The notes under the pieces were generated by a model, which was not told the DNA's origin, ran no database searches, and was given only the letters and a program-made list of their open reading frames with translations. A stretch of 64,000 nucleotides of DNA, taken from Mimachlamys varia. Taxonomy: Eukaryota > Mollusca > Bivalvia > Pectinida > Pectinidae. Shown in pieces: positions 1-12,908 of the stretch; positions within the stretch are counted from its first letter, which is position 1, and each line of letters starts with the position of its first letter. Both the position numbers and the translations under genes were made by a program. Location: the NCBI GenBank assembly GCA_947623455.1, contig OX392534.1, positions 13,092,001-13,156,000 of the forward strand, written 5' to 3'.

Positions 1-195
1 TTTTTTTTTAATTTCTCCTGGAGTTAGAAAAGATTCTCCAATGTCGTTCAGGCCATTTGTTTTAAAATTTAAAAAATTCAAAAAGTTAAATAGCCATAAC
101 GCTGGAAGAAATAGGCGGATCTACATAAAATCAAAATTTGACCTGTATGGTATCGTCATCCAAGTACATATGAACTTTGTTAACTCGAATTTGTA

Positions 196-430
196 TTACT
201 CGAAAACCTCTTTTATTTTGAAGTGTATCGTATTATTATTTGTATCTAAAATAGACATATATCTTCTATTTGAATTTGCAATGAACATATATCTTCTTTT
301 TGTATTTAAGATAGAAATATATCTTCTATTTGTAATTCCTATAGACAAATATCTTCTATTTGAATTTACAATAGGTAAATATCTTCTTATTGAATTTTCA
401 AAAGGCATATATATCCCTTTTTGTATTTAC
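196..430 (+). repeat. 30-bp minisatellite in SLC2A13 intron
   Basis: 'atcttct' recurs at 261, 291, 321, 351 and 381, exactly 30 bases apart, in units like ATAGACATATATCTTCTATT. Because 30 is divisible by three, the array reads as a hydrophobic 10-residue repeat (IYLLFVF..) in the same frame as the exon that follows at 436. I treat it as intronic. Confidence 0.85.
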
Positions 431-435
431 GTTAG

Positions 436-647
436 GTATATGCTGGGTCTCGCCGGTATTCCTTCATTCCTACAGTTCCTGGGCTTTATAATGATGCCCG
501 AAAGTCCTAGGTGGCTCATTATCAACCACAAGGACGAGCGGGCCCGACGAGTGCTGCAGACAATGAGGGGACAATTGGACATTGAGGAAGAGTACGACTC
601 CATCAAAAACAGCTGTATGGAAACGGAAGAGGAGGAACAAAAACGAT
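436..647 (+). CDS. SLC2A13: SLC2A13 exon: PESPRWL segment
   Basis: Acceptor 'gttag' before 436, donor gt at 648. The first base completes a codon from an exon outside the window (R of RYMLGLAG). It encodes the end of TM6 and the intracellular helix with PESPRWL and EEEYDSIKN. The reading frame stays open upstream to position 41 through a 30-bp minisatellite, but the acceptor and homology put the exon start here. Confidence 0.92.
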
Positions 648-3600
648 GTAGGAAGCATTTAAACTCCTCATTAGTTTATTGGCCGCCTTTATTGACTGTG
701 CCAGGAGGAATATACAGTATTGATTTATATAAATATTTACGCAGTAAAACAGTTACCCCTACTTAAATAACGTTTATATTTCTTATTAGTTTGAACTGTA
801 TTTATCAAAGTTGATGCATGGCATTGATAATACAGATCACATAAGAAGCAAATATGACGATGAAACAAGTACTATGTATCTATATACATCCTTACTATTA
901 TTCTAACAAACTAGACCCCATATAGATATCTATTTAAAATATTGTTACAGTTACATTAACTTATGAAAAAATGGGGAAAAGAAAAATGTGGTATGGGACA
1001 TAATACGAAAGATAAATTGGTTATCCATGCTGTGATAAGTAATTGTAAGTTAGAGTTTTCTTACATAGCTTTCTTACATCAAGAATACCACAGCGTCAAG
1101 AAAACCATGATCCGAACTCAAAATCGATTAGACTAGAGGCAAAATAGGAACAAAAGAAAGATTTACATGGCTCTCGTAAAAGACTCTCGTAAAAGCACAA
1201 GAGAAATAGACCAGGTGTTCCGGAAGAGTAAACGTCTTCTGCTTCATCGACGACACCCGCCATGTAAATCTTAGTCACATCCAAGTAAACATTAAGTTCT
1301 CAAAACGAAAACTGAGTATCATTGTCAACCACAACAACTGAACACACTAATAGGCATATTCAATAACGTCCATTCTCATATCAATTAAAGATACAGAATA
1401 TTTCTCAATGAGACAAAGATGGCGGCCATAAAACTTGCCCGCCCAACATTGAAAAGGTGAAAATTGATAATCCATCATGTGATCAATAAGTTATTGTATT
1501 GTATGCAATATTAGGTTTTCACATTTTGATTGGACAATGAAATTTTGAAATTCTTGACTATAACTATATGTAATTTGAAACCGGATATGTGTTTTTGCTG
1601 TAAATCCAAAAGAAGCAAACATTATTAGATCATTAATAGTGACAAATACATTCCTGATTGAGGTGAAGAGTGAGTTAGAAAATAAGCTTTGTATACGAAA
1701 ATACAGAAGATATCTTAAAAGGGATATGATATATCAAGTAAAATATAACGTATAGTCAGTTTTAGTCCATGGATTTTTTGTCAGGGTCAATATGTTGTTA
1801 TGTTATCATGATGGAGTTATATCGAACCGAGGACTCGAGCGCTGACCGAGGCAAAAGTCCTTACTTTATGTAATTTATGTCGTTAGATACCATAACATGA
1901 AATATGATGTAGTGAGAAAAACAGATTTACCTAAACATAAGATTGTATCATTGTAGATAATTCATCATTTTTAAACAAAAATATTTCATTACATCAGGAC
2001 AATGAATATTTTTCTAAAGTGTTTTCTTCAAATTCTTTCAAAACCTTACTAAAAACATATGGATGTATAACAAACGATGACGACAAAAACAAACCAACAA
2101 GGCCTTGTGTATAAGACCTACTGCAAAAATTATACAATGAGGCTGATTTATCATTCTAACAACCAGAAATTAAAATATGTGCTGGCATCGTTTGTCTTGA
2201 CTTGAGTGATAACAATCAAAGAATCACCACCCTTGAGCTGTTCCTGTTAATGTTAAGGTTTACTTTTACAAAATCAAATTCAACATAAACAAAAACAAAA
2301 AGTAAATATCTGTATATGTAAAATATATGTATATGTAAACAGTAAATATCTGAATATGTAAACAGTAAATATCTGAATATGTAAACAGTAAATATCTGTA
2401 TATGTAAACAGTAAATATCTGTAAATGTAAAAAGAAAATATCTGTATATACAAAAAGTAAATATCTGTATATCGATAGCATACAAATGATTATTAATTGT
2501 GTGTCACGTGGTAGGCTGTTTACATTAATAGACAATGAATATGTAAACAGTAAATATCTGAATATGTAAACAGTAAATATCTGTATATGTAAACAGTAAA
2601 TATCTGTAAATGAAAAAGAAAATATCTGTATATACAAAAAGTAAATATCTGTATATCGATAGCATACAAATGATTATTAATTGTGTGTCACGTGGTAGGC
2701 TGTTTACATTAATAGACAACGATTATTTTCAATTATAATAAATTGGTCTTTATTTTCCTTATAAAATTGTTAATTCAGACAGACAGACGGTATAATAAAT
2801 TGGTCTTTGATTTTCCTTCTAAAATTATTAATTCAGACAGACAGACAGACATAATAACATACATGTTTCATTGAAATGCCAGAGTCAAATTTCGTAGCAA
2901 TGGACCTTTTAATGATACTGTTAGTCAGTTAGAAACAATTTCATATCAAACATGTGTATCTATAAACACAGAAACCACAGTTTAATATCAAACATATGTT
3001 AATATAATTACAGAAACCACCATTTACTTTGGGTAATATCAAACGTGTGTATAATTACAGAACTGGTAATAGGTTATGATGTTTGTTGACATATCGATTT
3101 TCTAGCTTTAATGAATTTACTACATTGATCGCCATCTGCTCATGTCTTGTTTGATATTTACACAGGGGCAATAAAACTGTATGTCCATATCTGTATGGTT
3201 GTAATAGGAAGGAAGAGTCTACATACAAACAATCATAAAATGTTAGCTGCATGTTATTGCCTTTATCAATATACAGCTTCCCCTGGCGTGCACTTAAATA
3301 ACGGATACTAGCAATCACTATTGACATAGCTATGGAATTTGCATTCGTGTGACAGGAGAATACCAGCTGCGTCTGGCGTCACTGTCACTAAAACCCCCAT
3401 AATGTACCAAGAAATTGATATAAAGTCGTAATCTTCAATCAAATTTAAACAAATTAGACATTGTCTGCAAAAATACAGACGTTTTCCAATATTGAGCTTA
3501 ACTTTGAATCTGAAATAATACGTTTCATGGAAGCTAAAGGTTTGATAACGTCAATTTGGATTTAACGAATTCTCCAGGGCGATAAATAATAATAGTAAAC

Positions 3601-6600
3601 ATCTTTCTTCCAGCAAAGATGCCTATCATTATCCAGATGATACAAACACCTTCCATCCGACGCGCTTTGATCGTGGGGTGCAGTTTACAATTGTTTCAGC
3701 AGGTTGCTGGAATCAATACAGTCATGTGCGTATTAGAGTAACCTTGTGATAGTAACTCAGAATTAATTCCATCTATAGTACAAGTTTATTTTCCTTATCT
3801 TATTGATTTAAATTGTTCTGTTAATATATCATGTCCAATAACATTTAAACTATGCTCGATTTTTTAACGCCATGATGTCATTATTCAATCCACTTGGAAA
3901 GCAATTTCATGAATACTTTTACTTTACAATTTAGACAACGATGTATGTTGGGATGAACCATTCGATCGATATTAGATATTATCGAGACAGAAACACTTCG
4001 TCAGCACTTATTTTTGTATGGATCAAGCAATATCGATTAACGATCAAAACAATTATAGTCTTCAAAGCCGTAAATTGTATTAAGAATTCTCTACATTGTC
4101 GGAGTCGAGAAAACTATAATTGCATCACGAAGGACAGATAATAGTTAAAAGCTATAACAATGCCTATTTTTCTCTATGAACAGGTATTACAGTGCAACCA
4201 TTATACGGATGTCTGGTGTAAAAGGGGACGAGACTGCTATCTGGCTCTCTGCTGTGACGTCTTTCGTTAATTTTATTTTTACAATTCTTGGTTTATACTT
4301 GGTTGAAAAAATTGGAAGACGTGCGCTTACACTTGGCAGTCTTATAGGTGAGAAAGTTTACGCCTGTTTGGAGCAGGCAATGCGTTGTTGTACATATGAT
4401 GACGTTGTTTGTGACCACATGACCTTTCTGTCTGCAGACAGCCTACTTGTTCCAAGATTAACGCTCAGAAAAATTGTACTCCTAAGAGCTTTTTCATCGT
4501 TTTAAAGTGGTTTTCGAATAAACGCTAACTCGATTTATAGAGGTATATTCTCTTATTGCTGAGTGCTCTTAGTGAGCGAGGATATTGTTTCCTTAGTAAT
4601 GTAACTGGCGATTAAAAATCCTTCAATCGTTGGTGCATAACAATTCACATGTCAATATTTGTTTTGCATCATATTAACAGTTAAGGTCATTTAAGAACGG
4701 TACATAACAATCGCAACATTCATTTCTAACCTCTTTCCTTTTATTGGAACAAAATTATAGTTTATTGGTGTTTTCTTTGTTTAACATATTTGAAATGGTG
4801 TTGTTAATTTCAATAGCCATCGTATAATTTCCATGTTTCCAATACGAGCCCAATCTATCTTTGGCCTATGGTAAAATATTATTTACTATCTACCGAATAT
4901 GCTTATGTGAAAGTATCCCTAGCAAAGCCAAACGCAAGTTCCTAGTATTCTAACAATATGATATACCAACACCAACACCCAAACCCAGGAGAACGCCATC
5001 AGCCCGCCTCTAAAATCTGTAAAGGCTTAATTTCATATGATTCCTTCAATTTTAACATTCAGAGAAAGCTGGACTCTTTAAAATAACGCTATGCATGACC
5101 TTTTGTCAAAAGTACGAACATTACATACTTAAGCAAGACGAATCGCACAATTTACAAACTACAAACAATCTCGAATTATTCTCCTAGTTGCTTTCCTAAT
5201 GTATTTAAAAACGAGATGTTTAATAACAGCTAACTGATATAACTAGCTGATCTTTTCTGACAATGTGTATTTAATTTTTGGGAAAAACCATGAAATATGT
5301 TTCAACTTTCAATTGCTATATGTTTTAAACTGCCATTTTACGAATACATGTGTAAATTAATTTTGCTATGGCTGTGATTGCATTACAGATATTTCAGTAC
5401 TTATATTGATAAACGATGACCCCGTTGTTTATGGCATTGGTGAACATACAAATATATCACAACTAATGTATTGTCATCAGTGACACAATACACAGTAATG
5501 ACACGTAATTTTTGGTAACAATCATAGTGGATTCATGATCGTAATACAATACTACGCGTTGTGTCTCAAATAATTCAGTCAAAAACACAAAGCTTTCAAG
5601 TTAAGGCTGTGTCAAACCTGGATAGCTTCTTAGACATGGAAATTAATGTTCGTTAAATCATAACCCCCATCCGTCAGTGTGTTACCCCTAGGCCAACCTT
5701 GACCCGTATTCATGAAAGCGTTATCATGCTCAAGCATGGAATTTGTGCTCAATGCTGATTTCTTGTTATGGCTATAGTTTATTTTAAAACTCATATTTTA
5801 TCCAAGTATTTGGGGAAAATGAAGACCCTTGAAGCAAAATACTAATTTCAACATTTACAATTGATTTCTTGATCGTTGACATGATTTAGATGATTTTGTA
5901 AGGATGCAGGCCTGGGCACAGAAACCATGCTTGAGCATGAGAACGGTTTTATGAATACGGGTCCAGGTAGCCATCTTTCGGGTCATGGCCTTCTTAAAGT
6001 GTTAGTTGTTATATTTCCCTCAGTCACTACCCGTACCCTCGTTTTATGCCGACCAAAAGCATAAGGGCCGTGCAAAGTGTATCATGCCCATCCGTGGATG
6101 CCTGATTTAATTTATAAGTCAACTTAAATTACTAGTCGGCATGACTAGTCGATGCATGTAAAAACATTCAATCAGTATTCTTCTTGATCAATATCCTGCT
6201 GGTGTTTGATCAGACCACCGTACGACGATTCCCGGGCTTACTTATTACTCTCGATACAGCCATACTAATTGAAAGCATCTTGCGTCCAGATTTTCATTTT
6301 GACTCCTTTTTTTATTACTCATCTTTCACATCAGCACTTTAACACGTTATGTAAAACCTAATTTGTTAAAAATCTTGAAGATATGTAACGGTTTTATAAG
6401 AATTGCCAAATGGCGTTTATATATTATATTAATAAACAAACGTTTTCTTTGTATCCTTGCCTATAAAACCATTGTCTTTTCTCGTATACAGGCGCTGTTA
6501 TAAGTCTCGCATGGCTGGCAATCGGTTTCCACCTCTCGGCCCTCTATACACCACCAGTGACAAATATAGAAAGTATATCGGCGAGTTCTCCTTGTTCAAC

Positions 6601-9600
6601 ACTTTCGTAAGTGATTTATGTTCGCCAAAATGATTGTCTGACTTTCTCGGGAAGCCTTATTAACTAATGTTATATATTGACATTGCAGCTTTGTTTCATA
6701 GGACGAAACTGCATGCATTTATTCTCCCTAGTCTAATGAAATGATAGAGAACATAATAATATTGTGTTATTAGTTATTGAATAATTTGCATCTAGACAGT
6801 TCATTGTTTGTGATCTTATGTATCACCACATACCTTACAGAACAATTTCAAAGTATACACATTATTTCAACACATCTAAATAAGAGGTATATTATATTGC
6901 AATAATTTCAGTAATGGTTCCACATTAGAATTCATGATAACCAGGTGCAACTGCTCGATAAATTAATATAACTTTATGGGATTTTTTTCAAGAGGAAAAG
7001 TTATTGACTATCAGCACTCAACATGTCTTTTTCTATTTACTGATTTATTTATTTTGTAGAACCTGCAATCAATGTATGAGGGCACTGGAGTGCGGCTACT
7101 GCTATCTAGACTACATTAGAGGGCCAACAAATAGTTCGTGTCTACCGACCGACTATGAGGACCCTTGGCAATCAACAATGGGTCGTTGCAATACAACATC
7201 CTTGTCTGGCAATCTCACCTGGGCATATGACTATTGTCCTACTGATTATTCATGGATGCCGATGGCTGGATTAGTTCTCTATCTTATTTTCTTTGCGCCT
7301 GGTAAGATTATTATTTGAACAGCGATTGTTTAAAATTAAGCGTTGTTTTGGAAAGACTATGAGAAGGATCGCCGAAGTCGAGAATGACATTGTTTCTTGT
7401 CTTATACCGAAGCGTTAATAAAACCATAATCCAAAATTCAAAATCGATTAAACTAGTGACAAAATATGAACAGAGGAAAGATTTACATGGAGCAAATTGT
7501 AAAACTACAAGAGAATAAGACCAGGTGTTCTGGAAGAGTAAGAGTAATTTATATTCTGACGACACAATCCATTGAGTTCACTTCATATTAAAGTATTATA
7601 TAGAGAATATCTAACAGTGTCTACAGTAATACTAAATATATTTCACGAATGGGGCTAATATTTTGATATTTTTCACGAGTGCGCAGCGACACGAGTGAAA
7701 TATATTTGGTATCACTGATGATACTGTTAGATATTCTGTTTATTACACTTTTAAAGCAAAACTTACACGGGCAGCTTTTAAGTTTCCGAAATAGCGTTTG
7801 TGGTCAAATCAGGAAAAGTGATATTTCTCACTTGTGAAAAATATCATATTTCTCACTAGTGAAAAATATCATATTTCTCACTAGTGAAAAATATCATATT
7901 TCTCACCAGTGAAAAATATTACTTTTGCTAAATGAATATTTTTCGATATTTCACCGGTAAAAATGTAATAAATATATCTGTTCTCTATTCTATGTTACAG
8001 GTATGGGACCCATGCCATGGACAATAAATTCCGAAATATATCCTTTATGGGCAAGAAGTACTGGTAATGCTGCGTCGACATTTACAAACTGGATATTTAA
8101 CCTTGCCGTATCTATGTCTTTTATAAGCCTTACCGAAACTTTAACGAGACAAGGTAGGTGCACATATGAAAGTTTCGCACTCATTGATGCATTTAATGAA
8201 TCACATTTCTGTTTTAGTATACAGAAACATTTGAAAGAACGGAGATTTTAAATGTTTTGTTATCGTTTTAGTATTAACGTTATGAAATAATTAATACGTA
8301 TTGCGATTTGAAAGCATGACGAAATGTTAACATTAGTCCTTGTAAATATGTTTTCTTTTTTTGGAGAACAAGTTATGGTATAGCGTTCTTCGTCCACAAT
8401 TTACGTACGTGATTTTATTTCGAGCATAACTTCTGAAGAAATTGCTTTGATTAAATTTCATGAACATATAAACTATATTAGTTACAAATGCGTTAGTGTT
8501 GTGACCCTCATTTCAGTATTTTAAGGGGAAATGACAGAAGATAGACTTTTCAACCATTACTTTCTGACCCATTTTGGGATTCTCAAGACATCATTGCTGT
8601 CTAGTCTATATCAAGATGTCAATACCAAGCCTTTCATTTTTGAATATTGAATATGTGTAGCATTAGTAGGGAGTGTAGCAAACATATGAAACACTGTTAA
8701 ATTTAATTAAATATTATGCAGTCTATGTTAGTATGGCAGTTTGCCAATACACCAATATCGCATCACTAGGCAATGTGCCTTCGTGTGTTCTTCTGACCCA
8801 CGTCCGACAAAATTAAATTTCTGATCAAATTGTTTTTATTAAAATCAACAGCATTCCTGATCGTAACTTATATTCTGTTATATATTGCAATTTCGTTAGG
8901 GTTCCTCAAAACATTCCTGGTCTATATTGTTTGTTCCTGAATTTTGATGAGAAAAATATTTGGCATACTTCCAATGACTAGGAAACGTGTAAGATATTAT
9001 TATTTTCTGCCTTGATAATGCATCAAAACAACGTATCAAGTGAGATTAAATCCAAAAGCAAAATCAATACAGGTATGATAAAAGCATCGCTCATTTCATA
9101 CTCATACTCAAGTACTATTATGAAAATCACGGTAGGTATTTCAAGCGTAGCACAAGTGTGGCGTAGAAAATCTTTGCAATCCTTGTTAGTATGAGTTATC
9201 TCTCAATATTTCATTGTTGCTTTTCATATCGATTTTGATTTCAGATTATTGTTCTTGTCTCTGATATCATATTTCTTTCTGAACTGTTGCGGTCGAGTCA
9301 AGTATACTTCTATAGATTGATCGTCTCAATGATCGCCAATACCATCTCTTATAACAAGATGAATCGTTTTCTCGTTTTTTTTTCAATTTCAATACAGCAA
9401 GAAAGACATATTGTCTGAGTGATTATCCACGTCACACATATCTTTGATCTCACATATGATAAGTGAACGTGTAAACCTTAGTAATTTAACAATGAAAACG
9501 ATGCCTTCGTGTTTTAAATGTACCGTATATGCTCCTAAATCCATTCAGAGTATAATAGACGTTGCTGGATATGGCACCACTCGATCAATAGTTCACATTC

Positions 9601-10148
9601 AAATGCACCAGAATTATAAGGTTGACAGGATAGTAATATTTATACCAAGTGACAAGACAATTTACAAAACAATCGGAATATTGAAGTGTAAACAAAAGTG
9701 TTATTCGAACCAATGCAGCTTGTGAACAAAAGACAGACCCTTAAAAAACTACAATACAAAATGTTCAGGACTATTTTTTAAACAAGTTTTGTGCTCCATC
9801 GACGATAACACTTGTCATTCATATTTATGTTATATCTCCAGCAATGCCAAGTCCTTCAATTTTTTAATTGCATATCAAGTTCGTATTTGAAATATTTCAG
9901 ATATTTTTCTTCTGTTTACAGGGACGTTTTGCCTTTACGCGGGGATGGCGTTCATAGGAGTGGTAACGTTAGGCTTTTTGCTGCCCGAGACAAAGGGAAA
10001 GAGTTTGGAGGAAGTAGAAGGTCTCTTTGCTCAACCGTGGTGCAGCGGTAGACAACCAATTAGCTACAATACTAAAACAATTCAATATGTGCACATACGT
10101 GGTCTTAATAGAGATGGTCGAGAATCAGAATTAGATTCCCCTGAATGA
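436..10148 (+). CDS. SLC2A13: SLC2A13 proton/myo-inositol cotransporter, C-terminal part (5'-truncated by window edge)
   Basis: Seven exons join in phase: 436-647, 3614-3725, 4184-4347, 6492-6606, 7060-7301, 8001-8153, 9922-10148 (stop TGA). They give about 408 residues of a 12-TM major-facilitator sugar transporter, from roughly TM6 to the C-terminus. Visible family marks are PESPRWL after TM6, a GRR loop (VEKIGRR), a large cysteine-rich extracellular loop ([14 protein letters not shown]), the TM10 block [18 protein letters not shown] and PETKG near the end. The long TM9-TM10 loop with paired cysteines is typical of HMIT/SLC2A13 and absent from ordinary GLUTs. Family role: H+-coupled uptake of myo-inositol at the cell surface or in vesicles. 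The N-terminal half (TM1-5) must lie upstream of base 1. The next gene, REDIC1, is convergent. Confidence 0.95.
1083..1345 (+). repeat. Dispersed repeat R1, copy 1
   Basis: It shares the core 'cgtcaagaaaaccatgatcc ... ccaggtgttccggaagagta ... cgacgacacccgcc' with copies at 7401, 18130, 26146 and 43130. It lies in an SLC2A13 intron and has no coding potential. Confidence 0.75.
2295..2720. repeat. 23-bp minisatellite inside a 184-bp tandem duplication
   Basis: Units of the type AGTAAATATCTGAATATGTA + AAC recur every 23 bases. A larger block, ending in a unique stretch starting 'atcgatagcatacaaatg', is present twice (2471 and 2655, offset 184). Long open frames on the minus strand here are low-complexity artefacts. 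Confidence 0.85.
2733..2850. repeat. Direct duplication ending in (CAGA)n
   Basis: 'aataaattggtctttatttt...ttaattcagacagacagacgg' occurs twice in tandem, each copy closing with a short CAGA microsatellite. Confidence 0.7.
3614..3725 (+). CDS. SLC2A13: SLC2A13 exon: RRALIVGC / QQVAGINT segment
   Basis: Acceptor 'ttccag', donor 'gtgcgt'. It encodes [20 protein letters not shown] and INTVM, the TM7 substrate-site region (QQ...GINT). Confidence 0.92.
3726..4183 (+). other. SLC2A13 intron, nothing else seen
   Basis: The 458-base intron between the TM7 and TM8 exons is AT-rich, with no repeat or coding signal I can support. Confidence 0.6.
4184..4347 (+). CDS. SLC2A13: SLC2A13 exon: TM8-TM9 segment
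   Basis: Acceptor 'gaacag', donor 'gtgaga'. It encodes [12 protein letters not shown], the TM8 stretch [16 protein letters not shown], the IGRR loop motif and LTLGSLIG, close to vertebrate HMIT. Confidence 0.93.
5701..5963. mobile_element. MITE with ~45-bp terminal inverted repeats
   Basis: The left end 'gacccgtattcatgaaagcg' and the right end (ending 'atgaatacgggtc') are inverted copies, extended by 'catgctcaagcatgg' / 'ccatgcttgagcatg'. The inside is about 170 bases and non-coding. The superfamily is not resolved. Confidence 0.8.
6492..6606 (+). CDS. SLC2A13: SLC2A13 exon: TM9 and start of extracellular loop
   Basis: Acceptor 'atacag', donor 'gtaagt', phases match both neighbours. It encodes [20 protein letters not shown] and the start of the large loop. 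It is found from splice phase, as its open frame is short. Confidence 0.85.
7060..7301 (+). CDS. SLC2A13: SLC2A13 exon: cysteine-rich extracellular loop and TM10 start
   Basis: Acceptor 'tttgtag', donor 'gtaaga'. It encodes the HMIT-type loop with CNQC, CGYC, potential N-glycosylation sites (NSS, NTT, NLT), then [11 protein letters not shown]. Confidence 0.93.
7401..7580 (+). repeat. Dispersed repeat R1, copy 2 (truncated)
   Basis: It starts 'taccgaagcgttaataaaac' and runs to 'gaccaggtgttctggaagag', then diverges near the 'cgacgaca' part. Confidence 0.75.
7600..7950. repeat. Inverted-repeat element with 26-bp tandem array
   Basis: 'gaatatctaacagtgtc' (7605) is inverted as 'gatactgttagatattc' (7729), around a palindromic 'cacgagtgcgcagcgacacgag' type core. 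After it, 'atttctcactagtgaaaaat' + 'atcat' repeats about four times (7825-7920). It lies just upstream of the exon at 8001. Confidence 0.7.
8001..8153 (+). CDS. SLC2A13: SLC2A13 exon: [13 protein letters not shown] block
   Basis: Acceptor 'gttacag', donor 'gtaggt'. It encodes the most conserved stretch of the family ([18 protein letters not shown]) and TM11. A 26-bp tandem repeat ends only about 80 bases upstream. Confidence 0.94.
8154..9921 (+). other. Last SLC2A13 intron
   Basis: This intron of about 1.77 kb separates TM11 from TM12. A 93-codon open frame at 9444-9725 has no splice context or recognisable domain. No repeat was recognised. Confidence 0.6.
9922..10148 (+). CDS. SLC2A13: SLC2A13 terminal exon: PETKG and cytosolic tail
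   Basis: Acceptor 'gtttacag', stop TGA at 10146-10148. It encodes [15 protein letters not shown] (TM12), [16 protein letters not shown] and a tail with [13 protein letters not shown], matching the vertebrate IEYIRVKG tail. Confidence 0.93.
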
Positions 10149-11691
10149 TAGAAAGCAAATTGCAGTCAACAATTGTCGCCGGTCACAAATGTTAAACCTT
10201 TGGTAATGTCCTTTTTGAAAGGCCAACACTTTCGATGGAACAATAGTCAATCAATGATCTCTTACAAATGATTTTAGCAAACGTATTTTTGTTGATGCAG
10301 AAATGGTTCATATATCCCGAGGTGTTATTGTACTTTAATCAGAGATGGATTCCCGCTGGTTTTCGGTAGGTATTTTATAAAACTATTAAAACCGTTCCCC
10401 CGTTATTGAATATTAATCATTACTGATTACCTTACCAGCAGAACCAAAATCACGAATGGAACAAGAACAATATAAATGATTTGGTACCTGACAAAAAGTA
10501 TATTTCTCCACTGTCTTTCTATAAATCAAGTCAAACCAGTGAAATGTTATCAAAAACCAGCGTGGAATCAATCTTTAATGTATGATTGTAGTATACTTTT
10601 TTTTATAGGTTTTGAAAAACAGTGTTTATAACATTTTGTTTGAGTAGATAAATACTTTGTATGCGTGAGAAGGGCATAGCCATGAACCGAAAAAATAATA
10701 ATGCTTTGATATGGAAATGTGGCTTTGCTTTAACGTGAACTATAACTTAACGTTTGAGATAGATAATGGAGAGATAGAAACCATAATTTTCAGATATTGC
10801 CCATTCAGAACATCAAACTTGGTTTTCATGATAGTTCATCTGTATTTGCTGATATCAAAATTAGATCGATTTATCAAACTTATAAAAGTACAAGATAAGG
10901 CGCCATTTCATTCCCTTTAAAGTGGTCTTTTCTACTTATAGTATATAGCAAAAACGATGAACAATGTGATATTTTCAACTTTATGTCGAACGCATGAATT
11001 TTTTTTATAATCTATTTATAACTTCAAAGGTCATTTCTTAAATTGCGATTTATATATACAAACTCTTTCGCAATTTACGCAAAATACGAAAATAAAGAAA
11101 GAACTACGAAAAGATTTTATTTAGATGAAAGTCACTAAACTATTATACATATATCCCGAATTTCCTGTTTGTTTCGTAGTTTTAACTTTTACATTTTTTT
11201 TTTTTTTTTGCAAACGGAATTTATGTTCAAAGCCATCAACAGTGTTTCACATCAGGAATTTTGTATATTTAGTATATATGAAACAAATTACCACAATTTT
11301 TGCAGATTTGACTAAAAGCCTAAAGAAGGAAATCGTTTTTATTTACAAAAAAAAATCTAATGACACGTGGAATAGGTAAATTTTCAACTTTATAAACAGC
11401 TATATTCAATTTTGCAGTATCATGAAAAATCCCTTGTGTCAAATTAAGCTTTTTTTTGGTCGTTCCTCGGTCTCTTCAAGCTCTTATTGTCACATAAGTT
11501 AATGGTGTTGACTAGTTCCATTTAATGGATGTGTCTCCTCAAACTCATTATTTTTCATTGCCGTCAAAAGTCTACATAAAGGTTTGTCCCATTATATGTT
11601 ATACATTGGAAGTGGAATAAATGAATTATGGTGCTAAGCCAATAGCAACTACCAGACATGTACATGTATTTTCTTTCTTCAAAGGTTACTG

Positions 11692-11883
11692 GGTCGCGAC
11701 TAGTTATCGTGAAAGACCAGTTATCGTGACATTGAAGTGAACATGCGAATATATCAGTACATTCTAAAACATAATGTGTTTTTATGTGGATGTAATTTTG
11801 CCATTGACTGATTATTTTCACCTTTCTCAAACATCGGGAAATCGCGCGTGTGCTCGAATATTTCACGATAAATGGTCGCGACC
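11692..11883. mobile_element. Short MITE with GGTCGCGAC termini
   Basis: The left end 'ggtcgcgactagttatcgtg' is inverted at the right as 'cacgataaatggtcgcgacc'. Total length is about 190 bases, non-coding. Confidence 0.75.
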
Positions 11884-12754
11884 TAGTACGTACATCAGTA
11901 GAGTATCAAATGTTTGAAAGAAAAGAAAGTAATGCAGCGCAACGCAGCGAATGAAAACTGAAAATCAATAATTTAAATATGGCTGAAAATAAAGAGAAGG
12001 AAACATGTGTCTAAACATTACATTCACATACATTGTAAATGGACTGTGCAGACGTAGAAATTACGGTGAATAAGAAAACTCCTAGTTGTATGTGGATGTG
12101 CCAAAATATAAATAACGGAATGTATACAAAAAAGAGCTATTTAAACTAATTGGTAATTATTATTTTGTACATTACGATTAAAGACATTTTTGGCCAAAAC
12201 CAAATTCCTGTTGAACTAAAAATAACTAAATGAATGCATGAAGTGAGAATCGTCCGTTATGTATTCACTTATTTATGTTACCGTTATGTTTGAGGCTTAG
12301 TTTATACGGATATAATCAGAATTTGCATTAAACTGTCGATTGTTTAGTGCCCAAGTACGTAATAAATCATTTACATGTAACCATATGCCATTAAGTATTA
12401 TTAATGCATTTCAATCGTTAACATGCAAATACATTAAAAGAACAAGTTGAAAGTGGTTGTCATTTAAACCTAATGCATGGTCTAACGGAAACCCAGAGCC
12501 ATTAATTCTTCAAACAAAGACTTTTCCATACATGAACTCCCTGTAGTTTCTACTTCTTAGATATGCAAGAACATGAAAATAATTTAGGAATTTCCAAATA
12601 ATTTTCCGTAGAAGTGATTAAGTGATGAATACACTTAACGGGTTTGTTAACATAATATGTTACATTGAGTTATTAAGACAATTTTTTCGATAAATTACAA
12701 TTCTACACTTTTGCGAAATGCACTTCTTTTTAAATACAACTATATCCAAGCTCC

Positions 12755-12760
12755 TTTATT
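12755..12760 (-). promoter_or_regulatory. Candidate poly(A) signal for REDIC1
   Basis: TTTATT on the + strand is AATAAA on the minus strand, about 375 bases past the REDIC1 stop. If both this and 12909 are used, the two convergent mRNAs overlap by about 150 bases. Confidence 0.3.
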
Positions 12761-12908
12761 ACCTGCAAAGTATGAAACGAGATTGTGAGTGTCCATGTGC
12801 GTTATACGTGGTTTGTACTATCCAATAGAACAGCAATATTTTGTGATCATAATTTAGTTAAGATATACATGTCGTTCAATGTTACGTGGAATTATTTTTG
12901 TGATAATG

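Noticed and set aside
2216..2719. Minus-strand frames rich in [14 protein letters not shown]
   Set aside because: Low-complexity 23-bp minisatellite; three frames give similar words.
7818..7920. CRISPR-like regular repeat
   Set aside because: Units abut without unique spacers, in an animal intron; it is a simple tandem repeat.
9444..9725. 93-codon + strand frame in the last SLC2A13 intron
   Set aside because: No similarity I recognise, no splice sites needed by SLC2A13, and AT-rich chance frames of this size are common here.
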